From Thalassomonas haliotis (lineage in GTDB: Bacteria; Pseudomonadota; Gammaproteobacteria; Enterobacterales; Alteromonadaceae): a stretch of DNA of 64,000 bases. The position numbers and the translations under genes are program-made. The notes beneath the pieces are model-generated. The model did no database searches. It saw only the letters and a list, made by a program, of their open reading frames with translations, and had not been told where the DNA came from. This document shows positions 41,795-51,700 of this stretch, one piece after another. The first letter of the stretch is position 1. Each line of letters opens with the position of its first letter. The DNA is taken from assembly GCF_028657945.1 (NCBI RefSeq), contig NZ_CP059693.1:2294001-2358000 (forward strand). Reading direction: 5' to 3'.

Positions 41795-42403
41795 CTAAAG
41801 GGCGTAATAGGCGAGAAACATGCCCACGGCATCCTGGGCTATTTGTTGTTTTTGTTTTGTATCCGGAATGGCTTGCCCCATGGTGATTTGCGGCCAGAAA
41901 GCATTAGCCTTGATCAGGGCTACAAACTGCCCGGCGGCATAGGCAGGGTCTACCGGCTTTAATTTTTGATCGCTTACGGCGTCAGCAATCCACTGCTCTA
42001 AACTTAATTCCTGCTCGTTAAGTTGTGCCATAGTGCTGGCGGCCAATTCGGGTGAATGGATACACTCGCCGATCATAATTTTTGCCAGCGCCCGGAAATT
42101 TTCCGACGCCAATAAATCCAGTTCTTTATCGGAAAACTCCAGCAACTGCTGTGCTAACGGCAGTTCGCTCTGGTAGCGGATACTGGTCATCTGCGCCGAG
42201 TAATCAAACATCTGCTGGGCGATAGCCTGAAACAAAACTTCTTTGCTGGCAAAGTGATTATATACGGTGCGTTTGGACACTTGTGCTCTGGCCGCCAAAC
42301 TGTCCATACTGGTTGCCCTGAAGCCCTTGTCCCGAAATTCTTCGACCGCCGCCGCCAGGATCGCGGCATGTTTGCGTTCACTCTGGGTTATTTTCTTTTC
42401 CAT
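41795..42403 (-). CDS. TetR-family transcriptional regulator
   Basis: 202 residues. The N-terminal HTH is typical: ILAAAVEEFRDKGFRATSMDSLAARAQVSKRTVYNHFASKE (split here: the recognition helix is SKRTVYNHF, residues about 40-50). The C-terminal ligand-binding and dimerisation part resembles regulators of the AefR/AcrR sort and contains the helix AGQFVALIKANAF. It lies divergent from the MBL-fold hydrolase gene. A palindrome between them (42472-42487) is the likely operator, so it probably represses the hydrolase and itself. Ligand unknown. Confidence 0.9.
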   Translation of the reverse strand: MEKKITQSERKHAAILAAAVEEFRDKGFRATSMDSLAARAQVSKRTVYNHFASKEVLFQAIAQQMFDYSAQMTSIRYQSELPLAQQLLEFSDKELDLLASENFRALAKIMIGECIHSPELAASTMAQLNEQELSLEQWIADAVSDQKLKPVDPAYAAGQFVALIKANAFWPQITMGQAIPDTKQKQQIAQDAVGMFLAYYAL

Positions 42404-42447
42404 AACCGTCTCAATAAAAAGTTATAAGATAATTTTACACTAATCAG

Positions 42448-42487
42448 TTTACTTTTTAAAAGTTATTAATGTACACTGCACAGTGTA
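42448..42487 (+). promoter_or_regulatory. TetR operator palindrome and promoter
   Basis: TACACTG-CA-CAGTGTA (42472-42487) is a perfect 7-bp palindrome with a two-base centre, typical of TetR-family operators. A -10-like TATTAAT lies just upstream (42463-42469) with a TTTACT -35 (42448-42453), so the operator covers the start site of the MBL gene. The stretch ATTAATGTACA here also occurs in the giant-operon promoter (9560-9570). Confidence 0.6.
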
Positions 42488-42508
42488 GTTTACTTGTTTG
42501 AGGGTTTA

Positions 42509-43624
42509 ATGATGCTGAAATCCTTCGGCCTATTGTTTTGTTTAGTTATTGGGATACTTGTTATGTCGACTATGAGTTGTAGCACACAATCACTTGATGG
42601 CGGTTATGAGCAATCACCGCAGTTTCGCCAGGGAAAGTTTCAAAATAACGGTGATGTTTCTGCCGCAGGCCTGGCTAAATTGCCAAAAATTATCTGGCGG
42701 TATATGTTTGATAAAAGCAATGCGGCTATGCCTGAAAAACCTATTCCATTGGTAAATATCGATGTGGCCAGCCTGAATTCAGACAAGCAAGCACAACCGG
42801 AAATATACCGTTTAGGGCATTCGAGCCTGTTACTTAATTTCAGCGGGAAAATCTGGTTATTAGATCCGGTTTTCTCCAAGCGGGCATCGCCCTTTAGCTG
42901 GATGGGGCCGGAGCGTTTTCATCCCCTGCCTTTTGATATGGATAACTTGCCGGCGATCCAGGGGGTGATTATCTCCCATGATCATTATGATCACCTGGAT
43001 CGGGAAACGATCGAATTTATTGCCGACAGGGTAGAGCACTTTGTGACCCCCTTAGGCGTGGGCAAGTATTTGCAGGAGTGGGGGGTAGCCCGGGAAAAAA
43101 TCCATCAACTGGACTGGTGGCAGAACATAGAACTGGGCGCCCTATCCCTGACGGCGACACCGGCGCAACATTTCTCCGGGCGTGGCCTTACGGATAGAAA
43201 TGAAACCCTATGGGCCTCCTGGGTGATTCAAAGCGAGCGGCACAAGCTGTTTTTTAGCGGAGATTCCGGCTATTTTGACGGCTTTAAAACCATAGGTGAA
43301 CGCTTCGGACCCTTTGATCTGACGATAATGGAAAACGGCGCCTATGATAAAGACTGGCCTGAGGTACATATGACGCCAAAGCAGACGCTGCAGGCACATC
43401 TTGATTTGCGTGGTAAGGCCTTGATGCCGGTGCATAACGGCACCTTTGATCTGGCGCTGCATGCCTGGTATGAGCCGATGGAGCGTTTGGCTGAGCTGGC
43501 ACAGGCGCAGTGGGTACCCCTGGTGACTCCCATGATAGGCGAGGCATTACCCCTGCAAAAACTCTATGCTACTTCCCCCTGGTGGCGCGCAACGGCGGAT
43601 ATTCAAGTAAGCGCTGCGCTTTAA
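42509..43624 (+). CDS. MBL-fold metallo-hydrolase (NAPE-PLD/UlaG-like)
   Basis: 371 residues from ATG 42509 (GAGGG four bases upstream; ATG 42512 is equally possible). An N-terminal hydrophobic segment ends in VMSTMSC, a probable lipoprotein or signal anchor. The metallo-beta-lactamase motifs are complete: SHDHYDHLD (HxHxDH at about residue 157), TPAQHFSGRG, SGDSGYFDGF with the metal Asp, and VHNGTFDLALHAWYEP. The MGPERFHPLPFDMDNLP and HMTPKQTLQAHLDL blocks suit the NAPE-PLD-like phosphodiesterase family (lipid or N-acyl-phospholipid hydrolysis). Substrate is inferred, not shown. It is probably controlled by the adjacent TetR. Confidence 0.85.
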   Translation: MMLKSFGLLFCLVIGILVMSTMSCSTQSLDGGYEQSPQFRQGKFQNNGDVSAAGLAKLPKIIWRYMFDKSNAAMPEKPIPLVNIDVASLNSDKQAQPEIYRLGHSSLLLNFSGKIWLLDPVFSKRASPFSWMGPERFHPLPFDMDNLPAIQGVIISHDHYDHLDRETIEFIADRVEHFVTPLGVGKYLQEWGVAREKIHQLDWWQNIELGALSLTATPAQHFSGRGLTDRNETLWASWVIQSERHKLFFSGDSGYFDGFKTIGERFGPFDLTIMENGAYDKDWPEVHMTPKQTLQAHLDLRGKALMPVHNGTFDLALHAWYEPMERLAELAQAQWVPLVTPMIGEALPLQKLYATSPWWRATADIQVSAAL

Positions 43625-43807
43625 TAAAGTGAAAAATAATTGAACTTTTGTCAGTAAATCCCGTACCACGCAGATGATTTATTTTTAATTGCAGCTGCGG
43701 ATTTAAAGCAAAACCTTAAAGTTTTCAGCTGATTTGAGTTCAATATTTCAAAGCAACAAACTGACGGAAATTGGGCACGAAAAAATTTACATACCTTTGG
43801 AAGATAA

Positions 43808-44188
43808 ATACGCTTAGCTTCCTCATTTTTACTTATCTATTTCGTGGGGCTGTTTTCATCACAGGCAAAAGAGCAAATCAGCCCGACAATACGTGGCAAA
43901 CTCGATCTGCAACTGATTAAAAACAGTCGGCGTTATGGTATAGCCGGGCAATCGGTGTTATTGCTTAAAAACAATCAAGTAATCTATCAAGGCCTACAAG
44001 GGTTTGCAAACCTGGAATTAGCCGTGCCTGTGGTTGAAGAGCATATTTTTTCCGCGTATTCGGTGACTAAATTATTCACCAGCGTACTGATGATGCAACT
44101 GGTTGAACAAGGCAGTGTTGATGTGAAAAAATCGATACGGCATTATCTGCCTTATCTTCCTCAGCACTGGCAATCGACCCTGGTTTAA
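43808..44188 (+). pseudogene. Truncated serine hydrolase (class C beta-lactamase-like)
   Basis: An N-terminal fragment of a beta-lactamase-family serine hydrolase. It has a signal-peptide-like stretch (LASSFLLIYFVGLFSSQA), then YGIAGQSVLLLKNNQVIYQGLQGF and SAYSVTKLFTSVLMMQLVEQG with the catalytic SxxK (SVTK). It stops after about 126 residues (full members have over 350), before the YxN and HxG motifs. The reading frame upstream of GTG 43844 continues through the signal peptide to an ATA at 43808, which has GGAAG four bases upstream: it looks like an original ATG changed to ATA. After the stop, another frame gives PWFKPRQEQIKALSE, perhaps a trace of the lost part. Likely a remnant. Confidence 0.65.
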
Positions 44189-44296
44189 GCCACGCCAGGA
44201 ACAAATAAAAGCGCTGAGTGAATAGTGGTAATAAGACATCACTTGGCGGCAAGGTTTCCGGCTCCCTGGCAAAATAAGCCCTTTTGGTTAACCGGG

Positions 44297-46063
44297 TTAA
44301 GGGATTGATAGGTCTGCCGCCGGAAATTTACCTTTGAATAACTTTTCGAGTTTGTTTTTGCCCTTGGCGGACTTCAGCTGGGTGCTAAGCATTTCCTGAA
44401 CCTGGTTCTGGCTGTTGTCGCCTAGCTGCTGCCAGTTAAGCCATTGGCTCATATTGGCCTGGTTTTCGGTTAAAGGTCCTTGGCTGCGGGCGGTGAGTTT
44501 TTGCTTTAATTCTTCCTGTTTTGCTTGTTGTTCTGGTCCCAGGTTTGCCAGCATGGCGGCGGTGAGTTGTTTGTCCAGATCTGAGCTAAAATCCACCTTA
44601 GGCGTATTAACAGGGCCGCTGAGTTCAGCGGTTATACTCAGTTGCTTTAATTGTTTGAGGGTACTGGCGAGGGTATTGGTGAAGGTATCTTTACCCCAGG
44701 CAGACAGAGTCAATTTTCCCAACTCTATGTTCGCATTGCCGCTAAGCTGGTTGTTTTTAACGCTGATGCCCCCGCTTGAACTCAATAAGCCCTGTTTCAG
44801 GGCACTGTTGAGTTTTTCCTGTGCGACTAAGGTTAAGCCGGTTAATTTTAGCTCCCGTAAATCCCAGTTTTGCCTGGCCTTGATTTGATTGTCTGTCAGC
44901 CAAAGGTCTCCTTCAACTTGCAGCGATTGCCATAGGGGACTTTTGGCCGATTCGAGAGTAAATCGGGTCGGCCGGGCGATTTTATCATGCTCATAGGTGA
45001 TATCTTGCCAAAAACTGTCAATCACCTCGTCTTGCCATTTTAGTGAGACTTTTGCCTTTTTGATCAGTAAATCAGGCAAAGGGGCGGTATCATCAAACGC
45101 TATCCTGCGGTCCGGGGTGAGCTTGGTTTTTGCCTGTTTTTGTTGCTGCTTGCTTAGTACAGGGGCCAGTATTTGATAGGCACTGAGCAGGTAATTATTC
45201 CATTTTGCTACTTGTTCGCCAAAAATTAAAGCGGTGATATTGTGCAAGGCAGCCTCATCTCCTGCCAGTAATCCTTTAAGTTGTTCATAGTCTTGTTCCG
45301 GGGCGGCTTTAAGGGCTGCCAGGTTCAAGGTAAGCTCTTTTTTTGCCCGGGTAATGCTGGTTTTAAAATCCGCCAGTTTTTGCTGTTCCTGTTTTAGTTG
45401 TCGCTGGAGTTGATTAAATTGCTTTGTTGCCGAAGCAAGCTGTAGCGGGTCCTTATAGTCGGTAGTGGTTAAGCGTTTTAGTTCTTTTTGATAATCTTCA
45501 AGTTTGCTTTGGTCCGGTAGTTGCCGGTATTGCTGTGTTAACACTTTATTGTGGCGGGCATAAGCTTCTCGGGTGTTGTTTATGGCCTGGGTGGTTTTAA
45601 GAGGGGACTTTGCCAGAATGTCCTCTACGCCGGGGAGTTGTGGTGTTTGTGGGATGAGCTTTTCCAGGGAGTCGGCGGTAAATGTTAGCGGTTGGCGATA
45701 CACTTGCCCCGGGGACTTCCTGGGTTGGTTAAATTGCAAGTCGTCAATGGTTAATGTCTCGATGATAACCTTATGCAGCAGTAACGGCGCTACCCTGAGT
45801 TGTACTTGCACCGAACTTGCCTGCAACTGGTTAAATTCAGGTTGTTCAGCATCGGTCATTTCCAGTTGTTTTAAGCTGATAGCCAAGGGCGAAAAGTTAT
45901 GGCTGACGCTGGCAATATTGACTTCGGCCCCGATGGCTTGCTCCAGCCCCTCAGTGACGGCTATTTTGAGCCAGAGATCGAGAAAGATTAGCATGATGCC
46001 AGTTAATAAGATGCTAATAATGAAAAAGGCGAGCAGGCCAGGCCAACGAATAAGGGAGCTCAT
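44297..46063 (-). CDS. TIGR03545-family AsmA-like protein
   Basis: 588 residues. An N-terminal membrane anchor (LLAFFIISILLTGIMLIFL) is followed by an AsmA-like beta region, a long coiled-coil (residues about 180-260, Lys/Gln/Leu-rich) and a C-terminal domain with LSITAELSGPVNTPKVDFSSDLD. It matches the TIGR03545 family, always found beside TIGR03546 genes, as here. The function of the pair is not known; AsmA-like proteins generally act in lipid transport or outer-membrane maintenance. It overlaps TIGR03546 by four bases (ATGA), and the partner is translated first. Confidence 0.85.
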   Translation of the reverse strand: MSSLIRWPGLLAFFIISILLTGIMLIFLDLWLKIAVTEGLEQAIGAEVNIASVSHNFSPLAISLKQLEMTDAEQPEFNQLQASSVQVQLRVAPLLLHKVIIETLTIDDLQFNQPRKSPGQVYRQPLTFTADSLEKLIPQTPQLPGVEDILAKSPLKTTQAINNTREAYARHNKVLTQQYRQLPDQSKLEDYQKELKRLTTTDYKDPLQLASATKQFNQLQRQLKQEQQKLADFKTSITRAKKELTLNLAALKAAPEQDYEQLKGLLAGDEAALHNITALIFGEQVAKWNNYLLSAYQILAPVLSKQQQKQAKTKLTPDRRIAFDDTAPLPDLLIKKAKVSLKWQDEVIDSFWQDITYEHDKIARPTRFTLESAKSPLWQSLQVEGDLWLTDNQIKARQNWDLRELKLTGLTLVAQEKLNSALKQGLLSSSGGISVKNNQLSGNANIELGKLTLSAWGKDTFTNTLASTLKQLKQLSITAELSGPVNTPKVDFSSDLDKQLTAAMLANLGPEQQAKQEELKQKLTARSQGPLTENQANMSQWLNWQQLGDNSQNQVQEMLSTQLKSAKGKNKLEKLFKGKFPAADLSIP

Positions 46064-46572
46064 GGCTTAATTCCTCCTAAACCTTGATACAGGCGATAGA
46101 GCTTGCTGCTTTTTAGCAGCTGAATAATTTTAAATTTTTCGATATGAGCCATGAGTTTTTCCCGGTACTGGATGATCAGGATTTTACTTATTATCAGCAC
46201 CACGGGGGCGAGTACGATGGCCGTGATTAAACTGCCCAGGGTCAGGGTATGAAAAAACTGGCTAAGTCGGCCAAATCCCGTGTTATAGAGTGCAGTCCAG
46301 ATGCTGTTCAAGCCTTCAAGGGTGAGCAGGGACTCCCCCATTTTACTCATCAGAGGGGCGAGAACATAGCCAAGGCCGGAGAACAAAGGGAAGGCGAGCA
46401 AAAAAGTGCTGAGATTGATCCGAAAGAATAATACGATAAAAAGAATAAGCAAATTATGCAGACCCAGCAAAGGGGTAAGACCAAAGATCATACCGAACAT
46501 AATACCTAAAGCCAGCTGCCAGGGACTGGCATCTGAGCTGAGGGCTTTAAGCAATTTAGCTAATAACAGCAC
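46060..46572 (-). CDS. TIGR03546-family membrane protein
   Basis: 170 residues of the TIGR03546 family: AKLLKALSSDASPWQLALG, GMIFGLTPLLGLHNLLILFIV, then two more hydrophobic segments including GSLITAIVLAPVVLIIS. Inner-membrane protein with about four helices. The opening SSDASPWQLALGIMFGMIFGLTP resembles the DUF2062 group. It overlaps the TIGR03545 gene downstream by four bases, so the two are cotranscribed and probably work together. No function is assigned to the family. Confidence 0.85.
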   Translation of the reverse strand: MLLLAKLLKALSSDASPWQLALGIMFGMIFGLTPLLGLHNLLILFIVLFFRINLSTFLLAFPLFSGLGYVLAPLMSKMGESLLTLEGLNSIWTALYNTGFGRLSQFFHTLTLGSLITAIVLAPVVLIISKILIIQYREKLMAHIEKFKIIQLLKSSKLYRLYQGLGGIKP

Positions 46573-46695
46573 AGCCTTTTCCTTATGGTTAATCTCCAGT
46601 TAAGTGTATCGCTAATACAGCAGCTTGCCATTATATCTGCCGTTTACTCATTTTATAAAAGCCCGGTTTTGCTCAAAAGAAGCAATGGAGCGCAT

Positions 46696-46806
46696 ATGGC
46701 AACTGATATTCAATCAAGCCGTGTGTTGAATTGGCTCTTGGGGATTAAAGGTAAAGCACTTGAAAGTTACAGGCATGCATTAGCAATTAAATCTGGCTTT
46801 TCATAG
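46696..46806 (+). CDS. Possible small ORF (36 aa)
   Basis: GGAG (46687-46690) lies five bases before ATG 46696, which opens a 36-codon frame (MATDIQSSRVLNWLLGIKGK at its start). The frame could be a small protein or the start of a gene lost downstream. No homology seen. It sits in a stretch of 570 bases that also holds the barrel-gene remnant (46913-47130). Confidence 0.25.
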   Translation: MATDIQSSRVLNWLLGIKGKALESYRHALAIKSGFS

Positions 46807-46912
46807 TGCAAAAGTCAATTGCTATGCTGGCTCGGCAGGGAGTGCCAAAGCAGGCAGTATATTGCTAAGCTGCTTAATATTTGTGGTTGATAAAGTGTGA
46901 AAGCCCAGGTGA

Positions 46913-47130
46913 CTAAAAGAAGTAACGCACGGTAAATTGTAGCTTGCGCTCTATCAGGTTTTCATTGTCATCCTTACCGGCTCTTGAAGACCTGTGACTG
47001 TCGAGCCAGTTAATTTTGGTTTGCAAAAATATCCGTTTATTCAGGCGGTAGCTGTAGTTCAGGGAAAGCTGGTCCCGAAATTGACTGTCAGGGCACTTAT
47101 TATGTGCAGGTTGACATATAGTTGATAGCT
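46913..47130 (-). pseudogene. Remnant of an outer-membrane beta-barrel gene (C-terminus)
   Basis: Reading the minus strand gives an open tail of about 70 codons with no start, ending in a TAG (46913-46915). The translation includes RDQLSLNYSYRLNKRIFLQT, KINWLDSHRSSRAGKDD and IERKLQFTVRYFF. Alternating polar/hydrophobic strands and a terminal aromatic (FF) are the signature of an outer-membrane barrel's last strands. An in-frame stop lies just upstream. Only the C-terminal remnant seems to survive. Confidence 0.55.
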
Positions 47131-47142
47131 AAAAGCCTAAGG

Positions 47143-47688
47143 CTAATTCTTAGTAAGTCTGTGGTACAACTCTAGGTATTCCGCCTGCACTTTAGTGCCA
47201 AATAAGGGATCATCTTCCTGGTTGGGCAATTTCGGCAATATTTTTTGCCAGTCATCTGCCGTCAGGTTGCGCTCTATTTGCGGAAAGATCACTGTATCTT
47301 CTTCGTGCAGGTGCTGCTGATGTATCTGAATGAATTCTTCCAGCTCAATGGCAAAGCTACTGGTGGAAGTGATTGCATCTAATAATATTCCCTGCAGCGA
47401 GGTTTTCAGTTGAGTGGTAATTTGCTCTAACTTGTGGTGTTCTTCGATGATTTTGGCGAAATCTTTATGGGGATCGAGTTGGTTGTCCACCATATAATGA
47501 TAAATAATGTCTTCTTTGGGATGATGATAGCGGCCGGCATAATTTTCAATATAATCTACGGCATCGTTAAGCAGGTTAAAGTCCAGCGGGGTATTCTGCT
47601 TTAAGCGCGCCAACTTTCCTTCAAGCAGGGTTAACAGTTGTTTATGGCCCTTGTGCTCTCGTTGTAAGCTCTTCATTAGCTCGTGCAT
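47143..47688 (-). CDS. Hemerythrin domain protein
   Basis: 181 residues, taking ATG 47688 (the frame is open to 47778, but MHELMKSLQREHKGHKQL is the standard start of the fold). A four-helix bundle carries the iron ligands of hemerythrin-like proteins: EHKGHKQ, GRYHHPKEDIIYHYM, EEHHKLEQ and IHQQHLHEEDTVIFPQIE. A diiron centre is expected. Such proteins serve in oxygen, nitric oxide or iron handling in the cytoplasm. No Shine-Dalgarno of quality was seen. Monocistronic. Confidence 0.85.
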   Translation of the reverse strand: MHELMKSLQREHKGHKQLLTLLEGKLARLKQNTPLDFNLLNDAVDYIENYAGRYHHPKEDIIYHYMVDNQLDPHKDFAKIIEEHHKLEQITTQLKTSLQGILLDAITSTSSFAIELEEFIQIHQQHLHEEDTVIFPQIERNLTADDWQKILPKLPNQEDDPLFGTKVQAEYLELYHRLTKN

Positions 47689-48188
47689 TGTCACTTCAGT
47701 CAATTTACTTATCCTAAAAGTCGTCATCCATAAGCTATAACATAGTCTTAATTTTTTTAAGGTTCCACTGTGATCCACAAAAGTTTGTTTTTAAACAATA
47801 ACTGTCGAAAAAACTGAGATTTCTTTGCTATTTTATGACATAGGGAGCAGGTGCAAAATTTCCCTGTTAATTTACCTCTGGCAGCAAGGTTTTTTCATGA
47901 AGTTGTTTATGCCCGGCTGTTTGCTTCATTCCTTAGGTATATTTAAGCTGACAGCCATTAAGCGGGCTATGGTAGTTATTTGGCTTTTTATTTGAACCGG
48001 TTTTGATTAAAGTTTGTTTTAGTTGCGATTTAGATGGATTTAGGAGTTAAAAAGCGGAATTTAACGTTAACCTTGCCCCAATTAAGGGCTATAATTTTTG
48101 GGTTAATCGGGCTTGTAAGATAAAGTTTTTAATAAACAAGCCGTTAATATAAAACCATTATAAATATATATAAACTAGGGAAAACATA
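47689..48188 (+). other. Intergenic region, no gene seen
   Basis: 500 AT-rich bases between the hemerythrin gene and the unknown 191-aa gene. There is no open frame with a ribosome site. The promoter of the downstream gene must lie here, but I could not pick one with confidence. Confidence 0.4.
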
Positions 48189-48764
48189 ATGAGTGTTGAA
48201 GAAAAACAAGCCAACATTAAAGTTAATGAAGATGAAGTAGTTGTTACCGTTCCTGCGCCGAAAAGAAACTGTTATGACGCTACTATTTCTACCGCTGTCT
48301 GCTATTTCAAGGTAAAGCCGAGTAAAACTAAGCTCTGGACCACCAAGATTTTAAAAGGTGATGAATATGTAGACACTCCCGGTGGGTTTCGGGTCGAATT
48401 TTTGTCCCATCAAAATAAGACCACCGACCCTATTGAATTACAACTACAGGCGTTGCAGCGAATTATCCTGATTGCAGAAATGGATGAAGATGATGCTGAA
48501 AACCTCGGAGACTGGCGTTTTCACGGTAAAGGGGTGATTTATTGCCATGAAAATGATCATAATGATTTTCGTGTTCAAACTGAAGTCACAGAAAATGGCA
48601 ACCAATTGATTATGACTATTGACCATGTCAAAGACGAAGCTTTTGATAATGATATTGCCTTCCGTTATTTGGCTACTTGTTTTGAAATTGGTGTTGGGCA
48701 GTTACCTGCGCCGGTTTATTATTCGCAAGATCCTACTGTTAGTGTTCGCCGACCTGAACTTTAA
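48189..48764 (+). CDS. Hypothetical protein (191 aa)
   Basis: An acidic cytoplasmic protein without signal or membrane segments, in alternating strands and short helices (WRFHGKGVIYCHENDHNDFRV, IAFRYLATCFEIGVGQLP). The N-terminus is charged (MSVEEKQANIKVNEDEVVVTV). No domain is recognised. AGGGAAAAC upstream of the ATG is a fair ribosome site. It is convergent with the Ser/Thr kinase gene, only 26 bases away. The position beside a kinase/FHA pair suggests, but does not show, a link. Confidence 0.7.
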   Translation: MSVEEKQANIKVNEDEVVVTVPAPKRNCYDATISTAVCYFKVKPSKTKLWTTKILKGDEYVDTPGGFRVEFLSHQNKTTDPIELQLQALQRIILIAEMDEDDAENLGDWRFHGKGVIYCHENDHNDFRVQTEVTENGNQLIMTIDHVKDEAFDNDIAFRYLATCFEIGVGQLPAPVYYSQDPTVSVRRPEL

Positions 48765-48789
48765 GCTGCTTTTTTAACAAGAAGTTATG

Positions 48790-51700
48790 TTAAGGTTGGC
48801 ATCGTTTTGGGTTGCCAGCCTTACTCAACAACTGCTTAAATTGCTCACTGCTGCATAAATTGTCAAACCAAGGCAAGTTAAACCAGACCACACCAATATC
48901 TGAAGCTAAAGCTTCTTCCACTTGGCTTAATGCTGATAATTTCTCACCTGCAAGTGAGTAAACCAAAGCTGCGGAAAAAGCAACATTACCGTTATCAGGG
49001 GCCAATTTTTTTGCCTTATTCAGTGCTTTGATGGCGCTATTATTATCGTTGAGATGAACCAAGGCCTGGGCCTTATTCAGTTGGGCTAGCAGATCATCTT
49101 CATTTAAATGCAAATCAATTACCTGCTGATAATGTAAATTTGCCTGTTTTTTTAACCCTAAAATCATTTCTGCATCGGCTAAATTTAAAATTTTAGAGGG
49201 ATGGTTAGGGCTTTTTTCCACAGCAAGCTGTGCACTAACCAGGGCATCTTGATACCGCCCTGTGAGGGAATAGGCAATACCTAAATTATCTAAGTCATTG
49301 CTTTGCGGATTTACCTTAACGACTTGTTCATAGGCATTAATGGCTAAATCCAGTTTGCCTTCCATCAAATAAATATCGGCCAATAGCTGATTGGCATTAT
49401 ATTTTGCAGGGTTAATTTTAAGTAATTGTTTTAAAGTCGTTTTAGCATTATTCATATCCCCGGACAAATAATAACTCAGGGCCAAGTTGTAATATAACTT
49501 GGTACTGGGGCGCAATTCTAATGCTATTTGGTAGTGTCGTACTGCCTGGGGCAACTCATTTTTATAAAATGATAAATATGCCTTTAACTCAGTTAAAGTT
49601 GAGCTATCAACTCCCCTTTGCTGTGCAACGTTCAACTGTTGAAAAGCTAAGTCAAATTGATCTGTGGCAATAGTGAGGCCAAAGGTATCTATCGCTTGAA
49701 AAACACTATATTTATATTCCGGTGGTGCTGTTTGTATTAGCTGTTCAAGTTGCTTTGGATAGGTTGGATCTTTTGTTTCGTTAAATAAATTAAGGGCCGT
49801 TTCGCGGAATAAACTGTATCCAGCATATAAGTAGGGTGACCGCCTTAATACCGCTCTTAGTTTTTTAAGGTTCTCATCATTATTTTCACCGTAAATTCTA
49901 ACTTTTGAATATAATTCTATGTACTCTAGATAATCTTGCTCATTAATCGGTGATGAGGTTATATAGGTTTCGGCATAATTAGGATAAAGTAAGTTGATAT
50001 TGGCCTGACTGGTATTATGTATTTCGTAAAAATCATCTACCTGTGTGGGCCAGTTTTTTTGTGCTACAACGGTCCATTTTTTATTAATATTTTCCGTCAG
50101 GTTCCCGTTATTATCTTCCATTGCAGATAAGCGCGATAAAATAACATTACAGCGCACATTATTGCAGTGAAGCTCGGTAGTAATAATATCTGTAGCGCCG
50201 GTTGCGTTACCTACAGTGTTTATATTTATCTCTGCACTGTTGTCAGAAACAGCTGAAACCTCGGTTCGGGAAATTAACCTTAAGTGCTTGGTATTAATAA
50301 TGCTCTGGCGAATTGCATCGTCTATGGTGGCAACGACCAAATCTTTTTGAATATCGGCTATTTTACTATCGGCACTTAAGGTTGGCGGTAAAACTGCAAT
50401 ATGCCGTACCTTAGGTGCGGTCGGAGTATAAATATTTTGATAAAATAGACTTGAGAGAGTTACCAGTAAAATAATGCAAGCAGCGGCCATTACCGCGAAC
50501 TTGTTTGGCTTCTTTTCTTGCTGTGCATTTTCTTCATTTGTAGCCGATGTTTGTATTTTGGTCTTGTCCGGCTGCAACACAGTGCCATCTTCACCTACAG
50601 GCAAAGTCTGCTCGGCTAATATTTCCTGCTGGGTCAGGGCAACGATGATTTGCTGCAACCGCTCCGCCACCTTATGGCTGCTTGTTGGCCTGTTTTGCGG
50701 CTGATGGGCCAATAGCTGGTTTAATAAATGGGCTAAAGGCAGAGGCAGCTGGGGAATAATGTCTTTGGCATCGCCGGGTTTATCATCAATAATGGCCTGA
50801 GCAATCTGTTGGGCCGAGTCCGTGCCGTAACTTGTAGCAAAAGGATGGCGACCGGCAATCAAATTAAAGGCTATGATGCCTAAGGAAAATAAGTCGGTGC
50901 GAAAATCTATTGTTTCTTCGCTTGCATTTGCAGATAACTGCTCCGGTGACATCGAGGTCCAGCTGCCATAAGCGCTGCTGTTGCCTGAGGTATTGCTGCT
51001 TGATGATGTTGCTTGTTCGTTTAGCTGCTCGCTGCCATTGTTATTGACCCGGGCAATACCAAAATCGATAATTTTGACCCGGGTCGATATTTGATCTGCC
51101 ATTTGCCCGTGCGGGTGATAGCTTTGATTGCCGCTGCCGGGTTTATTGTCTATGTCGATTAAAATATTGGAAGCTTTTAAGTCGCAATGCACTATGCCGT
51201 TGTCATGGGCGGCGGCAAGTCCTAAAGCGATTTGCCTGATTATTTGCAGCTTCTGAATTAAGGTGGTGACATGCTGATGCTGAAATTGCTGCAACGTTTT
51301 GCCGCCGAGGTATTCCATCACCAGGGCAATTTGCTGTTGATCATCCTTTCCCGGTTTGGCGGCTTCGTCTGTATGCGTGCTGGAGACGATAACATCATAG
51401 ATCTGGACTATATTGGGGTGATTTAACTTGGCCAATAACCTGGCTTCTGCCAGAGCTTGTTGAAAATGGCTTGCTTTGTCGCCGCTGCTCTCAACAGCTG
51501 TGTCATCGGAAGATAAGCACTGGCCGAGCGGGGTTAGTACTTTAATCGCTACGGTGCGCTGTAACCGGGTATCCAGTGCCAGATATACCTGGCCCATACC
51601 ACCTTGGCCAATCTTCTGCTGAACCTGGTAATCCCCGGAATTTGTTATGATTGTTGGCTTTTGCTCCGTCGCCGACCGAGGTGTTTGATGCATCTTGTCA

